A stretch of 64,000 nucleotides of DNA from an uncultured Bacteroides sp. (GCA_947074205.1 CAMTOQ010000008.1:1-64000); one strand, 5' to 3'. Counted from the stretch's first letter, positions 1 through 9,074 are shown. Numbers and translations: made by a program. Notes: generated by a model not told the origin, from the sequence alone.

Positions 1-742
1 TTTCGCTTGTGATAGCTTCAATTTTAGCAAGGATATAGTTGTAGAACAACTGAAGGATAACTGCTACAATCAAACCGAAGATAGTTGTAATCAAGGCAAC
101 TTTCATACCACCAGCAACCACTGTAGGAGAGATATCACCAACTTGTTGGATTTTGTCGAAGGCTTGAACCATACCGATTACAGTACCCAAGAAACCCAAA
201 GATGGAGCAATAGCAATAAACAATGTGATCCAAGAACATCCTTTTTCTAGGTAACCTGCTTGCACACCACCGTAAGATACAACTGATTTTTCAACCACGT
301 CGATACCTTGATCTACACGCATCAAACCTTGATAATAGATAGAAGCTACTGGACCTCTAGTGTTGCGAGCAATATCTTTTGCTGCTTCTACATCACCTCT
401 TTCCAAAGCGTCAGCGATTTGGTTCATAAATTTCTTTGTGTTGATTTCTGCAAGGCTCAAATAAATGATACGCTCGATACAGAAAGCCAAACCAATAACA
501 AGAGCTACAGATACCAAACTCATAAAGAATGCAGTACCTTCAATAAACTTAACTTTAAGTTCTTTGTGGATACCACCTGTTTCGAATACTTCTTCAGCCG
601 CTTGGTTGAAGTCTGGGTTAGCAGCTACTGGTTGAACTTGTTCAACAACTACTTGTTCTTCTGTTTGAGAGTCTTGAGCAGATAGAGTCGAGCCAAAAAC
701 TACAGCTCCCATAACAGCAACAATTGCAAATAACTTTTTCAT
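1..742 (-). CDS. exbB: MotA/TolQ/ExbB proton channel family protein (partial, C-terminus off the window)
   Basis: This is an inner-membrane proton-channel subunit expected to energise TonB-dependent outer-membrane transport together with ExbD and TonB. The start is the ATG at 740-742. The 247 visible codons begin with a signal-like hydrophobic segment ending near LSAQ, then a Gln/Glu/Val-rich linker, then a membrane segment near residue 75-95. Further on is the family core with GFLGTVIGMVQAF and GMKVALITTIFGL, which are typical of ExbB/TolQ. The reading frame is open to base 1, so the gene continues to the left. ExbD genes would be expected there but cannot be seen. A TonB gene lies at 3582-4268 on the same strand but is separated by four genes and a terminator. 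The family assignment is firm; whether it serves TonB or a TolQ-like role is inferred. Confidence 0.9.
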   Translation of the reverse strand, partial: MKKLFAIVAVMGAVVFGSTLSAQDSQTEEQVVVEQVQPVAANPDFNQAAEEVFETGGIHKELKVKFIEGTAFFMSLVSVALVIGLAFCIERIIYLSLAEINTKKFMNQIADALERGDVEAAKDIARNTRGPVASIYYQGLMRVDQGIDVVEKSVVSYGGVQAGYLEKGCSWITLFIAIAPSLGFLGTVIGMVQAFDKIQQVGDISPTVVAGGMKVALITTIFGLIVAVILQLFYNYILAKIEAITSE

Positions 743-820
743 TGTGTGTCTAATTTTTTAAGATTAATTAATTAGTAATTATTATTATATTTATTTGATA
801 TTTTATCCAAATTAGCACTG

Positions 821-908
821 CGGAGAGAGGGGGATTCGAACCCCCGATACGCTTTTGGCGCATACACGCTTTCCAGGCGTGCCTCTTCAGCCACTCGAGC
901 ACCTCTCC
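821..908 (-). tRNA. tRNA-Ser (anticodon GGA)
   Basis: Read on the minus strand this folds as a class II tRNA. The 7-bp acceptor stem starts GGAGAGG and has one G-T wobble. The anticodon loop is CTGGAAA, giving anticodon GGA for UCC/UCU. There is a long variable arm typical of tRNA-Ser. The T arm is GGGGG-TTCGAAT-CCCCC, and the discriminator base is G. The 3' CCA is not encoded. A promoter-like TACATTTG lies just upstream at 937-944. Confidence 0.96.
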
Positions 909-936
909 AAAAACGTATTAAATCTTATTTCTGCTA

Positions 937-944
937 CAAATGTA
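937..944 (-). promoter_or_regulatory. Bacteroides -7 box (TACATTTG) for tRNA-Ser
   Basis: The minus strand reads TACATTTG, matching TAnnTTTG, about 29 bp upstream of the tRNA 5' end. A TTG-like -33 candidate lies at 962-964 with a short 17-bp spacer. The match is by eye only. Confidence 0.55.
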
Positions 945-1036
945 TCCTTTTTTTTCTTCTTCAAAAGCATTCACCCTCTTTTATATCTGAGAAAGTTCAC
1001 AAATTAATATATTTTAAAATCTCAAAAAGCATATTT

Positions 1037-1807
1037 CTAAAGCTCAAACACGCGCTTTGTGTTGTTTGATGTAATTTTCGCTAATTCTTGCTTATCAAGA
1101 CCGTAAATTTCGGACAATCGTAACAAAATATTAGACAAATAAGAGCTTTCGTTACGTTTACCACGTTTGGGTACTGGAGCCAAATAAGGTGAATCTGTCT
1201 CTAACACAATGCGGCTGAGAGGAATTACTGGAAGCGACTGCGGCAGTTGAGAGTTTTTAAAAGTTACGACACCATTAATTCCAAACATGAAATTTTCGAA
1301 CCCAAGAAGCTTATTGGCATCTTCGAGGCCGCCTGTAAAACTATGGAAAACCCCCTTTAAAGGGGTAGATTTATAACTAGAAAGCACCTCGACCACTTCA
1401 TCGGTTGACTCTCTAGAATGAATAACTATAGGTAGATTAAATTCCAGGGCCCATTGTATCTGCTGATCAAAAACGATTTGTTGTTCTTTTATAAAGGTTT
1501 TATCCCAATATAAATCGATTCCAATCTCCCCAACAGCAATAAATTGATAGGGGCCATCCAGATATTTTCTTACTATCTCGAGTTCTTTCTTATAATTTGC
1601 CTTTACCGATGTAGGATGAAGCCCCATCATAGGCAGGCAGTAGCCTTTATATTGAGAAGCAACCTCAAGCATAGAACCGATAGAGTCACTATCTATATTG
1701 GGCATTAGTATATGACTAATCCCTTCGGCTTTTGCTCGTTCTATTACTTCAGGTAAATCTTGGTTAAACTCTTCTGAAAAGAGATGCGAGTGAGAGTCTA
1801 TTATCAT
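1037..1807 (-). CDS. tatD: TatD family metal-dependent hydrolase
   Basis: This is a TIM-barrel metal-dependent hydrolase of the TatD family; members are reported as DNA exonucleases acting on DNA or damaged ends. The metal ligands expected in the family are visible: the HxH pair at residues 6-8, Glu94 in VGEIGIDLYW, His130 in VIHSRE, His155 in GVFHSFTGG and Asp205 in LETDSPYLAP. At 256 residues it has the usual length. It is the last gene of a minus-strand run: polyprenyl synthetase, hypothetical protein, tatD, with gaps of 6 and 9 bp. This suggests one transcript. The substrate in this organism is not shown by the sequence. Confidence 0.95.
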   Translation of the reverse strand: MIIDSHSHLFSEEFNQDLPEVIERAKAEGISHILMPNIDSDSIGSMLEVASQYKGYCLPMMGLHPTSVKANYKKELEIVRKYLDGPYQFIAVGEIGIDLYWDKTFIKEQQIVFDQQIQWALEFNLPIVIHSRESTDEVVEVLSSYKSTPLKGVFHSFTGGLEDANKLLGFENFMFGINGVVTFKNSQLPQSLPVIPLSRIVLETDSPYLAPVPKRGKRNESSYLSNILLRLSEIYGLDKQELAKITSNNTKRVFEL

Positions 1808-1816
1808 TATTAATAA

Positions 1817-2527
1817 TTAGGTTAAAGTTTCGAGCCTTTTTTCGCCAGTGCGATAATAGTAAATCACACCAAACTCACGGCACTTGGCCAATCTTTGTTC
1901 ATTGGGTAGAACATCCGCATATTTACCTTCTACTTCATTCCAGATATGCAGTATAAGTTCATCAGCTTTGGCTCGCATTTGATTTAGAGCATGTAGGCTT
2001 TTTGCAGTTAAGGTTTGCAATGCCTTTTGCTTTTCATAAGTCGTCATGAAAATATCATAATGCACCTTTACTTTTGCAATGGTTGGATTGTAGATAGGCA
2101 CACCTCCAGCTGCGGTGCGTTTTCTTTCTCCCTCAATAATCTTTGCGCCCCACTCCGCCAATAAAGCATCGGTATTAAGATCGGGCAGATTGTATGAGTC
2201 TACAGGCAGATCATAGAGTTCTTTTTTAGACGCATGAATTTCGGAACGCATGACAGCCATATTCAACACCTGAATAAAGTGAGTGATATACATACGTGCC
2301 ATTTTCGCGTTATTTTGATGCTTGCCGCTTCCTTTTATCTGATCTTCGTAACAGTTCGTATAATAGCGATGCGCCACTTCGAATCGCTGTAGAAAGTTAC
2401 GAGCTTCAGACAACACATTCAAAGAAAAAGGGATCTCGCGAACATTTACACCACAACCTTTATTGATGGCAACTTTTAGCGCACGTATACGCGCCTGATC
2501 AGTATTAGGTAAGCGTCTGTAGGGCAT
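1817..2527 (-). CDS. Conserved hypothetical protein (236 aa)
   Basis: I do not recognise a named domain. It is a soluble, basic, mostly helical-looking protein with no signal peptide or membrane segment. It starts with an Arg-rich stretch (RRLPNTDQARIRALK) and has a central helix-rich part with many Ala, Lys and Glu. It sits between the polyprenyl synthetase (6 bp upstream) and tatD (9 bp downstream), so it is almost certainly co-transcribed with them. Normal codon use and tight packing argue that it is a real gene. Its position gives no clear functional clue. Confidence 0.85.
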   Translation of the reverse strand: MPYRRLPNTDQARIRALKVAINKGCGVNVREIPFSLNVLSEARNFLQRFEVAHRYYTNCYEDQIKGSGKHQNNAKMARMYITHFIQVLNMAVMRSEIHASKKELYDLPVDSYNLPDLNTDALLAEWGAKIIEGERKRTAAGGVPIYNPTIAKVKVHYDIFMTTYEKQKALQTLTAKSLHALNQMRAKADELILHIWNEVEGKYADVLPNEQRLAKCREFGVIYYYRTGEKRLETLT

Positions 2528-2533
2528 AGTAGT

Positions 2534-3508
2534 TTATATCTTACGGTTCATCAACTCTGCTACAACTTTTTTCAGCATCTGTTTATTTTCATTAGGAACA
2601 GAAACTTTATCAAGGCAGTCCATTGCTTTTATATAACATTCGTCCATCTCTTGTTCTGCAATCTTACGAACTCCAAGCTGATTATATAGGTCAGTAAACA
2701 CTGCTATCTTTTCATCCTCATCAAAATCCTTGGCGCCGATCCACTCTTCAATTTGAACCTTCTGAACATCTTCAGCACGTTCAATAGCCTTGATTAACAT
2801 GAAGGTTTTCTTATTGCAGCAGATATCACCACCAATCTTTTTTCCGAACACTTTGGGGTCGCCATACACGTCGAGCCAGTCATCTTGCAGCTGAAATGCA
2901 ACACCTATATGTATACCGAAATCGTACAGCAATTGCGCATCCGCTGCAGAAGCACCTCCTAGCAGGGCACCTATTTTTAGACTGGCAGCTAGCAACACTG
3001 CCGTTTTCAAACGAATCATTTCCAAATACTCTTCGACTGTCACATTGTAACGTCGTTCAAACTCCATATCCATTTGTTGTCCTTCGCAGATTTCTAAGGC
3101 AGTTTGATTGAAAAGATTAAGAACCTCTTGCAAGTATTGACCTGGAGATTGAGCTAGATAATGATAGGCAAGAATCAGCATAGCATCACCCGAAAGGATG
3201 GCTGTATTCTCATCCCAAACACTGTGAACAACCGGTTTACCTCTACGCACTTCGGCACGATCCATAAGGTCGTCATGGAGCAGTGTGCAGTTGTGATATA
3301 CCTCAATAGCCGTAGCAGGAGCCAAAGCCTTGTTTACATCTTGCTTATAAAGATTATAAGCCATCAGCAAAAGTACAGGCCTAATACGCTTACCCCCTAA
3401 AGAGAGCACATATTCTATTGGATCGTACAAACCTTGAGGCGGACGAGAATAGTTCAAGCTACTGAGATGTTGATTTACTGTTTCGAGAAGCTGCGATGCT
3501 GTATACAT
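2534..3508 (-). CDS. Polyprenyl diphosphate synthase (trans-isoprenyl type)
   Basis: It condenses isopentenyl diphosphate onto allylic diphosphates to make longer prenyl chains for quinones or other isoprenoids. Both Asp-rich motifs are present: DDLMD at residues 79-83 (first aspartate-rich motif) and DDWLD at 209-213 (second), as well as the GGKR substrate motif at 38-41. The length of 324 residues is typical. It is first in a probable operon with the hypothetical protein and tatD. A tonB terminator ends just upstream, so it probably has its own promoter, but I see no clear -7 box. Product chain length cannot be read from the sequence by eye, so ispA- or octaprenyl-type names are left out. 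Confidence 0.93.
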   Translation of the reverse strand: MYTASQLLETVNQHLSSLNYSRPPQGLYDPIEYVLSLGGKRIRPVLLLMAYNLYKQDVNKALAPATAIEVYHNCTLLHDDLMDRAEVRRGKPVVHSVWDENTAILSGDAMLILAYHYLAQSPGQYLQEVLNLFNQTALEICEGQQMDMEFERRYNVTVEEYLEMIRLKTAVLLAASLKIGALLGGASAADAQLLYDFGIHIGVAFQLQDDWLDVYGDPKVFGKKIGGDICCNKKTFMLIKAIERAEDVQKVQIEEWIGAKDFDEDEKIAVFTDLYNQLGVRKIAEQEMDECYIKAMDCLDKVSVPNENKQMLKKVVAELMNRKI

Positions 3509-3529
3509 AAGTATCTTAATAGTGTGAGT

Positions 3530-3561
3530 TAAATTAAAAAAGGCTGCCCTTGAGCAGCCTT
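3530..3561 (-). terminator. Rho-independent terminator after tonB
   Basis: An 8-bp perfect stem (AAGGCTGC / GCAGCCTT, 3540-3547 and 3554-3561) with a 6-nt loop is followed, on the minus strand, by a T-rich run. It lies 20 bp past the tonB stop. Confidence 0.85.
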
Positions 3562-3581
3562 CCTTTTAAATTTTCAACAGA

Positions 3582-4268
3582 TTACTGCAATCTAAACATT
3601 ACAGGAACCGTGTATTTTACACGTACAGGTTTGTTTCTTTGCATACCTGGTTTCCACTTAGGCATTGAGTTCACAACGCGAAGAGCTTCTTTGTCCAAGT
3701 AAGGGTCAACACCACGAGCAACGCGAGCGTCAACGATAGAACCATCTCTGTTTACTACGAACTGAATGATAACACGACCTTGAGTACCATTTTCTTGAGC
3801 GATTGTAGGGTATTTGATATTCTTAGCTAGGTAAGACATCAAAGCCGCTTGTCCACCAGGGAACTCAGGCATATTTTCTACAACGTCGAAGATTTCTTGT
3901 TCTTCAGGTTCTTCTTCTTCAGCTTGTACTGGTACATAAACAATTTCTACAGCTTGTCCTGTTTCTTCGCTCGAAGCAATCACAGTTTCCTCTACATCTG
4001 CCTTGTCGTCCACAATTTCCAGCACTTCAGCGGCTGCGGGCGTTTCGGGTGGTGGAGGTGTTTCCATCTTTTGCTCTTGTTCCGTAATGGGAACCATTTC
4101 TTCTTCAAAGATCAAATCGGCTACAGCTTGACTTGTATCGATCTTCTTGTCATGTTCCGTCCATTCGAGCGAAACAAACATCAGTCCTAATACAACCACC
4201 AAACCGAGCAGCGTCCATGTGGTCTTTTTGCCTTCCAAGTCCGCTTTGGGTGATTTTTTAACTTCCAT
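3582..4268 (-). CDS. tonB: TonB energy transducer
   Basis: It transmits proton-motive force from ExbB/ExbD to outer-membrane TonB-dependent receptors. The N-terminus is cytoplasmic and charged, with one membrane anchor at about residues 17-34. A periplasmic Pro/Glu-rich linker follows, including PPPPETP at 71-77 and a long acidic run near 115-125. The C-terminal TonB domain spans about 140-228, starting near MPEFPGGQAAL and containing YPTIAQENGTQGRV and a WKPG turn. The length of 228 residues is normal. It is a single-gene unit with a strong terminator behind it. The exbB-like gene at the left edge is on the same strand and is a plausible partner. Confidence 0.95.
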   Translation of the reverse strand: MEVKKSPKADLEGKKTTWTLLGLVVVLGLMFVSLEWTEHDKKIDTSQAVADLIFEEEMVPITEQEQKMETPPPPETPAAAEVLEIVDDKADVEETVIASSEETGQAVEIVYVPVQAEEEEPEEQEIFDVVENMPEFPGGQAALMSYLAKNIKYPTIAQENGTQGRVIIQFVVNRDGSIVDARVARGVDPYLDKEALRVVNSMPKWKPGMQRNKPVRVKYTVPVMFRLQ

Positions 4269-4407
4269 ATAAAATATAAGTATTAATAATACGTTCCAAT
4301 ATAGAACGCTTTTTTCAATATCTACACTAATATAATGTGCTTTTGTGCCACAAATATAATGCAGTTATTTGATTAATAAAGTATATTTGAACACTTTTTT
4401 CGCGGCA

Positions 4408-5346
4408 ATGTCAAAAATCAAACTTACCCTAGCGCTACTTTTACTCTTCGCTGTGCGCCTTAGCGCTCAGGACTCGGGCAGCGTTTTTCAGTTTCTGAAA
4501 CTACCTTCATCGTCACACTCAGCTGCCTTGGGTGGGCAAAACATCAGCATCGTGGAAGATGATCTGACGATGGCTATGCAAAACCCCGCTCTTCTTTCGT
4601 GCGTAGCAGACAACACTCTAAATCTCAACTACATGTATTTTTTTGATGGTGCCAACATGGCCGGCGCTGCTTTCTCTAGGATGGCTAGCGATCGCGCATC
4701 ATGGGCGGTAGCAGCACAATATGTAGATTATGGAAGCATGAAAGAGGTAACCGAGGACAACATAACCTTGGGCACATTCAAAGCAAAAGACATGTTGTTT
4801 TCCGGACTTTTCAGTTACGACCTCAACGACTACTGGAGTGGCGGTGTTCGCACCAATCTAATCTACTCTAACTATGCCAGCTTCAATTCCTTTGCCATTG
4901 GTGTCGATTTAGGATTGAATTATTACCAAGAATACAATGACCTATCTTTCTCCATCACCGCCATTAATCTAGGTGGGCAAATTGTAGCCTTCGACAACAA
5001 GCATGAAAAGCTTCCCGCCGATGTTCAGATAGGTTTCAGCAAACGATTGGCCCATGCGCCACTCAGAGCATCTGTCACGTTTTACAATATGACTTACTGG
5101 AAAAACTACAACTTCATCAACCACTTTGCACTGGGACTCGACTTTATTCCTTCCCAAAATTTATATTTATCAATAGGCTATAATTTTCAACGCGGAAAGG
5201 AGATGAAGATTGCAGGAAACAGCAAATGGGCAGGACTCACAGCCGGAGCAGGCTTGCAAATCAAACGCTTTAAGTTTGGAGCAGCATATGCAAAATATCA
5301 CGCTCACGCCAACTCTTTCATCTTTAATTTGTCTTATATATTATAA
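4408..5346 (+). CDS. porQ: PorQ-like outer-membrane beta-barrel protein
   Basis: The protein starts at the ATG at 4408 because a signal peptide ([17 protein letters not shown]) follows directly. An in-frame upstream ATG at 4369 would put 13 extra residues before it. The mature part has the PorQ/PorV-like opening ([24 protein letters not shown]) and then alternating beta-strands with aromatic ends, ending in a barrel-like C-terminus. PorQ proteins were named in type IX secretion, but homologues also occur in Bacteroides that are not known for that system. No other type IX gene is in the window, so the function is open. It is followed 22 bp later by cmk and is probably co-transcribed with it. 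Confidence 0.8.
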   Translation: MSKIKLTLALLLLFAVRLSAQDSGSVFQFLKLPSSSHSAALGGQNISIVEDDLTMAMQNPALLSCVADNTLNLNYMYFFDGANMAGAAFSRMASDRASWAVAAQYVDYGSMKEVTEDNITLGTFKAKDMLFSGLFSYDLNDYWSGGVRTNLIYSNYASFNSFAIGVDLGLNYYQEYNDLSFSITAINLGGQIVAFDNKHEKLPADVQIGFSKRLAHAPLRASVTFYNMTYWKNYNFINHFALGLDFIPSQNLYLSIGYNFQRGKEMKIAGNSKWAGLTAGAGLQIKRFKFGAAYAKYHAHANSFIFNLSYIL

Positions 5347-5368
5347 TCATAATAAACTCCTACTTAAC

Positions 5369-6064
5369 ATGAAAAAGATTACAATTGCTATCGACGGATT
5401 TTCGTCATGTGGCAAAAGCACAATGGCAAAAGAACTTGCCAAACAGATTGGCTACATCTATATAGATAGTGGAGCGATGTATCGTGCTGTAACACTCTAC
5501 AGTATGGAAAACGGCATCATAAAAAACGGAATTATTGATACCGACAAACTTAAAAAACAGATTGCAGATATACATATCACTTTCCAGCTGGATCCCGAAA
5601 CGGGCAAGCCGGTGACTTACTTGAACGGGCAAAACGTGGAGGATAAGATTCGCGGCATGGAGGTTTCATCTAACGTGAGTCCTATCGCTGCACTAGACTT
5701 TGTACGCGTGGCCATGGTGGCATTGCAACAGGAGATGGGCGAAGCCAAAGGCATCGTGATGGATGGGCGCGACATCGGCACCACCGTATTCCCGAAAGCT
5801 GAGCTCAAGATTTTTGTTACAGCTGCACCCGAAATTAGAGCTCAGCGTCGCTACGACGAATTAAAGGCTAAAGGTGAAACAGCAAACTACGAGGATATCT
5901 TGAAGAATGTGATAGAGCGCGATCATATTGATCAAACTCGCGAAGTGAGCCCACTTAAGATGGCCGACGATGCGCTGCTTCTTGATAATTCTAATTTGAC
6001 ACACGTGCAGCAAAGCGAGTGGTTGATGAAGCAATTTAATAGAGTTACAGAACAGGCAAAATAG
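5369..6064 (+). CDS. cmk: (d)CMP kinase
   Basis: It phosphorylates CMP and dCMP with ATP for nucleotide synthesis. The start at 5369 gives [10 protein letters not shown] and places the P-loop GFSSCGKS at residues 10-17. The family signature DGRDIGT lies at 132-138, and YIDSGAMYR in the N-terminal third is also typical. The 231-residue length fits. An in-frame upstream extension to 5210 overlaps porQ and is rejected. The stop is directly abutted by the ispH start at 6065. The porQ-cmk-ispH order suggests one operon. Confidence 0.96.
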   Translation: MKKITIAIDGFSSCGKSTMAKELAKQIGYIYIDSGAMYRAVTLYSMENGIIKNGIIDTDKLKKQIADIHITFQLDPETGKPVTYLNGQNVEDKIRGMEVSSNVSPIAALDFVRVAMVALQQEMGEAKGIVMDGRDIGTTVFPKAELKIFVTAAPEIRAQRRYDELKAKGETANYEDILKNVIERDHIDQTREVSPLKMADDALLLDNSNLTHVQQSEWLMKQFNRVTEQAK

Positions 6065-6940
6065 ATGGCTAGCACTACAATTGATAAAGATTCCGGTTTC
6101 TGTTTTGGTGTAGTTACTGCCATTAACAAGGCAGAAGAGGAGCTAAAAAAGGGGGGTACTTTGTACTGCCTAGGCGATATTGTGCACAACAACCGCGAGG
6201 TAGATCGACTGAAAACTCTTGGATTGATCACTATTAATCACGAAGAGTTTGCGCAGCTTCACGATGTAAAGGTGCTGTTGCGCGCACATGGCGAACCGCC
6301 CGAGACCTATACGCTAGCCCAAAAAAACAATATTGAGATTATTGACGCTACCTGCCCGGTGGTATTGAGACTACAAAGGCAGATCAAGCTTAAATTTCAG
6401 CAAGAAGGAGATAATAAGCAGATTGTGATCTATGGCAAGAATGGACATGCCGAGGTGCTAGGGTTGGTTGGACAAACCAACGGGGAGGCTTTAGTGATAG
6501 AGAAATCTGACGAAATTGAAAAGATTGACTTTGACAGAGACATCTATCTGTACTCGCAGACCACTAAATCGCTCGAAGGATTTGGAGAGGTGGTGACAGC
6601 CATCAACAATAAAATCTCAAACGACAGAGAGTTTCAGTCGCACGACACAATATGCAGACAAGTGGCCAACCGAATACCTCGTTTAAGAGCTTTTGCAGCG
6701 ACGCACGACCTATTGTTTTTCGTAAGCGGCAAGAAGAGCTCAAACGGAAAGTTTCTGTTTGCCGAATGTTTAAAAATCAATCCAAACTCTCACTTAATTT
6801 CCGATGCTAACGAAATAGATTTTAGTCTAATCAGCAATAATACCAACATTGGCATTTGCGGTGCAACATCCACTCCAAAATGGCTAATGGATGAAATTAA
6901 AAGCGCTATAGATCAATATCTAGCCAGCGACACTATTTAA
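6065..6940 (+). CDS. ispH: 4-hydroxy-3-methylbut-2-enyl diphosphate reductase
   Basis: This is the last enzyme of the MEP isoprenoid pathway, reducing HMBPP to IPP and DMAPP with a [4Fe-4S] cluster. The three cluster cysteines are at positions 13 (GFCFGV), 97 (DATCPVV) and 197 (DTICRQ), almost the same numbering as in E. coli. HGEPPE near 75 and the HAEVLG histidine near 128 are also conserved. The gene begins immediately after the cmk stop, indicating coupled translation. It supplies the substrate used by the polyprenyl synthetase encoded at 2534-3508. Confidence 0.97.
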   Translation: MASTTIDKDSGFCFGVVTAINKAEEELKKGGTLYCLGDIVHNNREVDRLKTLGLITINHEEFAQLHDVKVLLRAHGEPPETYTLAQKNNIEIIDATCPVVLRLQRQIKLKFQQEGDNKQIVIYGKNGHAEVLGLVGQTNGEALVIEKSDEIEKIDFDRDIYLYSQTTKSLEGFGEVVTAINNKISNDREFQSHDTICRQVANRIPRLRAFAATHDLLFFVSGKKSSNGKFLFAECLKINPNSHLISDANEIDFSLISNNTNIGICGATSTPKWLMDEIKSAIDQYLASDTI

Positions 6941-7003
6941 CGTTATTTACCACTGCAGTTAGGAGAATGTTTTTCAAAATCCGCTTTTACTAACACTTTT
7001 CGC

Positions 7004-7011
7004 TATATTTG
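7004..7011 (+). promoter_or_regulatory. Bacteroides -7 box (TATATTTG) for pfkA
   Basis: TATATTTG lies 29 bp before the pfkA ATG. The -33 region is T-rich but has no clear TTG at the right distance. Confidence 0.6.
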
Positions 7012-7040
7012 CAGCGCTATATATTAAAAAGAAGATTGTT

Positions 7041-8021
7041 ATGGGAACTATAAAATGTATTGGTGTACTTACTTCGGGAGGTGATGCACCAGGAATGAAC
7101 GCGGCAATCAGAGCAGTGACTCGCTCGGCCATCTACAACGGACTACAAGTAAAAGGTATCTACCGTGGTTACAAAGGTTTGGTTACAGGCGAGATCAAAG
7201 AGTTCAAAAGCCAAGATGTAAGCAATATCATCCAGCTTGGAGGAACTATCTTGAAGACAGCTCGATGCAAAGAGTTTATGACCCCCGAAGGACGTCAGAT
7301 AGCTTATGACAACATGCAAAAAGAGGGCATCGACGCCTTGGTTATCATTGGTGGCGACGGTTCATTGACCGGTGCACGCATTTTTGCTCAAGAGTTCAAC
7401 GTACCTTGCGTAGGCCTTCCTGGCACTATCGACAACGATCTTTATGGCACCGATACTACTATCGGTTACGATACTGCCTTGAACACCATTCTTGACGCAG
7501 TTGATAAAATTCGCGACACTGCCACGTCGCACGAACGCCTATTCTTTGTTGAAGTAATGGGACGTGATGCCGGATTCTTGGCCCTAAACGGAGCAATCGC
7601 TTCGGGAGCCGAAGCCGCTATCATTCCAGAGGTAGACACTGAGGTGGACCAACTAGAAGAGTTTATCAAAAGTGGCTTCCGCAAATCGAAAAACAGTAGT
7701 ATCGTAATTGTAGCCGAAAGCGAACTTACCGGTGGTGCGATGCACTATGCAGAACGCGTAAAGAATGAATATCCTCAATATGACGTGCGTGTAACTATCC
7801 TTGGCCACTTGCAACGTGGTGGAAGTCCTACAGCTAACGACCGTATTTTGGCTAGCCGCTTGGGTGCTTCGGCAATCGACGCTATCATGGAAGACCAACG
7901 TAATGTAATGATTGGTATCGAGCATGATGAAATCGTATATGTGCCTTTCAGCAAAGCCATCAAGAATGACAAACCTATTAAGAAAGACTTAGTAAACGTG
8001 CTGAGAGAGCTTTCTATTTGA
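7041..8021 (+). CDS. pfkA: ATP-dependent 6-phosphofructokinase
   Basis: It phosphorylates fructose 6-phosphate in glycolysis. Conserved motifs are all present: [10 protein letters not shown] at 11-20, GGDGS at 104-108 for ATP binding, PGTIDND at 127-133 holding the catalytic aspartate, TIGYDTALN, and [14 protein letters not shown] near the C-terminus. The Gly of GGDG and the GGDGS context point to ATP rather than pyrophosphate use. At 326 residues it is a standard single-domain PfkA. It has its own promoter-like element upstream and is followed by a long hairpin and a repeat array. Confidence 0.97.
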   Translation: MGTIKCIGVLTSGGDAPGMNAAIRAVTRSAIYNGLQVKGIYRGYKGLVTGEIKEFKSQDVSNIIQLGGTILKTARCKEFMTPEGRQIAYDNMQKEGIDALVIIGGDGSLTGARIFAQEFNVPCVGLPGTIDNDLYGTDTTIGYDTALNTILDAVDKIRDTATSHERLFFVEVMGRDAGFLALNGAIASGAEAAIIPEVDTEVDQLEEFIKSGFRKSKNSSIVIVAESELTGGAMHYAERVKNEYPQYDVRVTILGHLQRGGSPTANDRILASRLGASAIDAIMEDQRNVMIGIEHDEIVYVPFSKAIKNDKPIKKDLVNVLRELSI

Positions 8022-8048
8022 TAATTTTCGTCGCAAGACGACTTCATA

Positions 8049-8138
8049 AAAAGAGCCTGCTTTTAGTTTAGAATCTACTCTGCAAGATGCTTTAACAGCA
8101 ACCTAATGAGTAAAAACAAACTACAAGCAGGCTCTTTT
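8049..8138. terminator. Long inverted repeat downstream of pfkA, probable terminator
   Basis: Two 21-bp arms (8049-8069 and 8118-8138) match as inverted repeats with one mismatch and are separated by 48 nt. The arms contain AGAGCCTGCTT and its complement and end in T runs on the plus strand. They lie 28 bp past the pfkA stop. The large loop is unusual for a simple terminator. A small structured RNA is an alternative. Confidence 0.6.
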
Positions 8139-8222
8139 GCTTATAATAAGGCCAAACTGGCATAAAATACACAAAACACTGATTCACAAACAATAAACTC
8201 GCCAGTATAATAAGAAAACATA

Positions 8223-8332
8223 GCAAGCTGTGCTCAGCGAGGTAGCAAGGCGTAGTCACCACGCTGGCAAGCCGTGGTCAGCACGGTAGCAAGGCGTGGT
8301 CAGCAAACAGGCAAGCCGTAGCTAAGAAAAGC
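8223..8332. repeat. 22-bp tandem repeat array A (five units, same orientation)
   Basis: Five consecutive 22-bp units begin at 8223, 8245, 8267, 8289 and 8311. Each starts GCAAG(C/G)(C/T)GTRGTCA-like and ends in a linker such as GCACGGTA. The last unit decays after its core. There are no unique spacers. The same unit recurs at 24.1 and 44.9 kb. The 378-bp gap between pfkA and the next gene holds only this array and the long hairpin at 8049-8138. Confidence 0.85.
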
Positions 8333-8399
8333 AGACTCCTACCCCATCGAAAAGAATAAATTCATCCCAACAACGATATAGATAGAGGTCAGAAATCGC

Positions 8400-9074
8400 C
8401 TAAATATTAGTCTTGAAAGAGAGCGACCTCATCACAAAATCATAAAGTATATTTACCGTTTCATCTATACCTAAAATAGAAGAGTCTATACAAATATCGT
8501 AAGAAGAAGAGTGTCCCCACTCCTTGTAAGTATAGTAGTTATAGTAAGACGAGCGCTTCCTATCTTGTTTCTCGATTTGCGCTTCAGCCTCTTCCTGAGT
8601 TATTGAAAACTTTCGAGCTACATTATTAACACGCACACTCATTGGTGCTGATATAAAGATGTTTACCACATTGCCACGGTCGCGAAGAATATAGTCGGCG
8701 CATCGGCCCACAAACACACACGATCGCGTATCGGCCAAATGACGAATCACATCACTTTGAATCTTAAAAAGAGAATCGTGGCTGAGACAATTTGTCCCTG
8801 TATATGTGATGTCGTTGTAAAAAGAAAATCTCATTCCAAAAAGCCCACCCAGAGAAAAAGAAGAGGCAGCCTCGTCCGCATTCTCAAAGAACTCCGAACA
8901 AAGTCCACTCTCCTTGGCAGCAAGGTTAACTAGCTCTTTATCATAAAAGTTTACACCCAACTTAGCAGCCAGTTTCTCGGCTATTTCTTTACCACCACTA
9001 CCAAGCTGTCGGCCTACATTCACTACAAACGTATCTTTCATACCATCATCGATTAACTGTTTACTAGCAAACAT
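8400..9074 (-). CDS. Cytidylate kinase-like family protein
   Basis: This is a P-loop nucleotide-kinase-like protein of the family often listed as Cytidylate_kin2. The P-loop-like GRQLGSGGK at residues 21-29 is followed by EIAEKLAAKLGVNFYDKELV, as in that family. The middle has FVGRCADYILRD and the C-terminal half has the KxRxxYYNYYT lid-like segment. It is distinct from the genuine cmk at 5369. The ATG at 9074 is used, though the internal Met12 just before the P-loop strand is an alternative. The gene stands alone between array A and the MATE gene. Its substrate is unknown. Confidence 0.85.
   Translation of the reverse strand: MFASKQLIDDGMKDTFVVNVGRQLGSGGKEIAEKLAAKLGVNFYDKELVNLAAKESGLCSEFFENADEAASSFSLGGLFGMRFSFYNDITYTGTNCLSHDSLFKIQSDVIRHLADTRSCVFVGRCADYILRDRGNVVNIFISAPMSVRVNNVARKFSITQEEAEAQIEKQDRKRSSYYNYYTYKEWGHSSSYDICIDSSILGIDETVNILYDFVMRSLSFKTNI

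Noticed and set aside
308..685. 125-residue open frame on the plus strand
   Set aside because: It runs antisense to the exbB-like gene and its translation is low-complexity Phe/Ser/Cys; it has no signal, motif or leader.
821..908. tRNA-Ser as an integration site of a mobile element
   Set aside because: No integrase, direct-repeat copy of the tRNA end or odd neighbour genes were found within the window.
8223..8332. Possible CRISPR array
   Set aside because: All 22-bp units are repeats of one another and there are no unique spacers; the period is too short and no cas genes are near.
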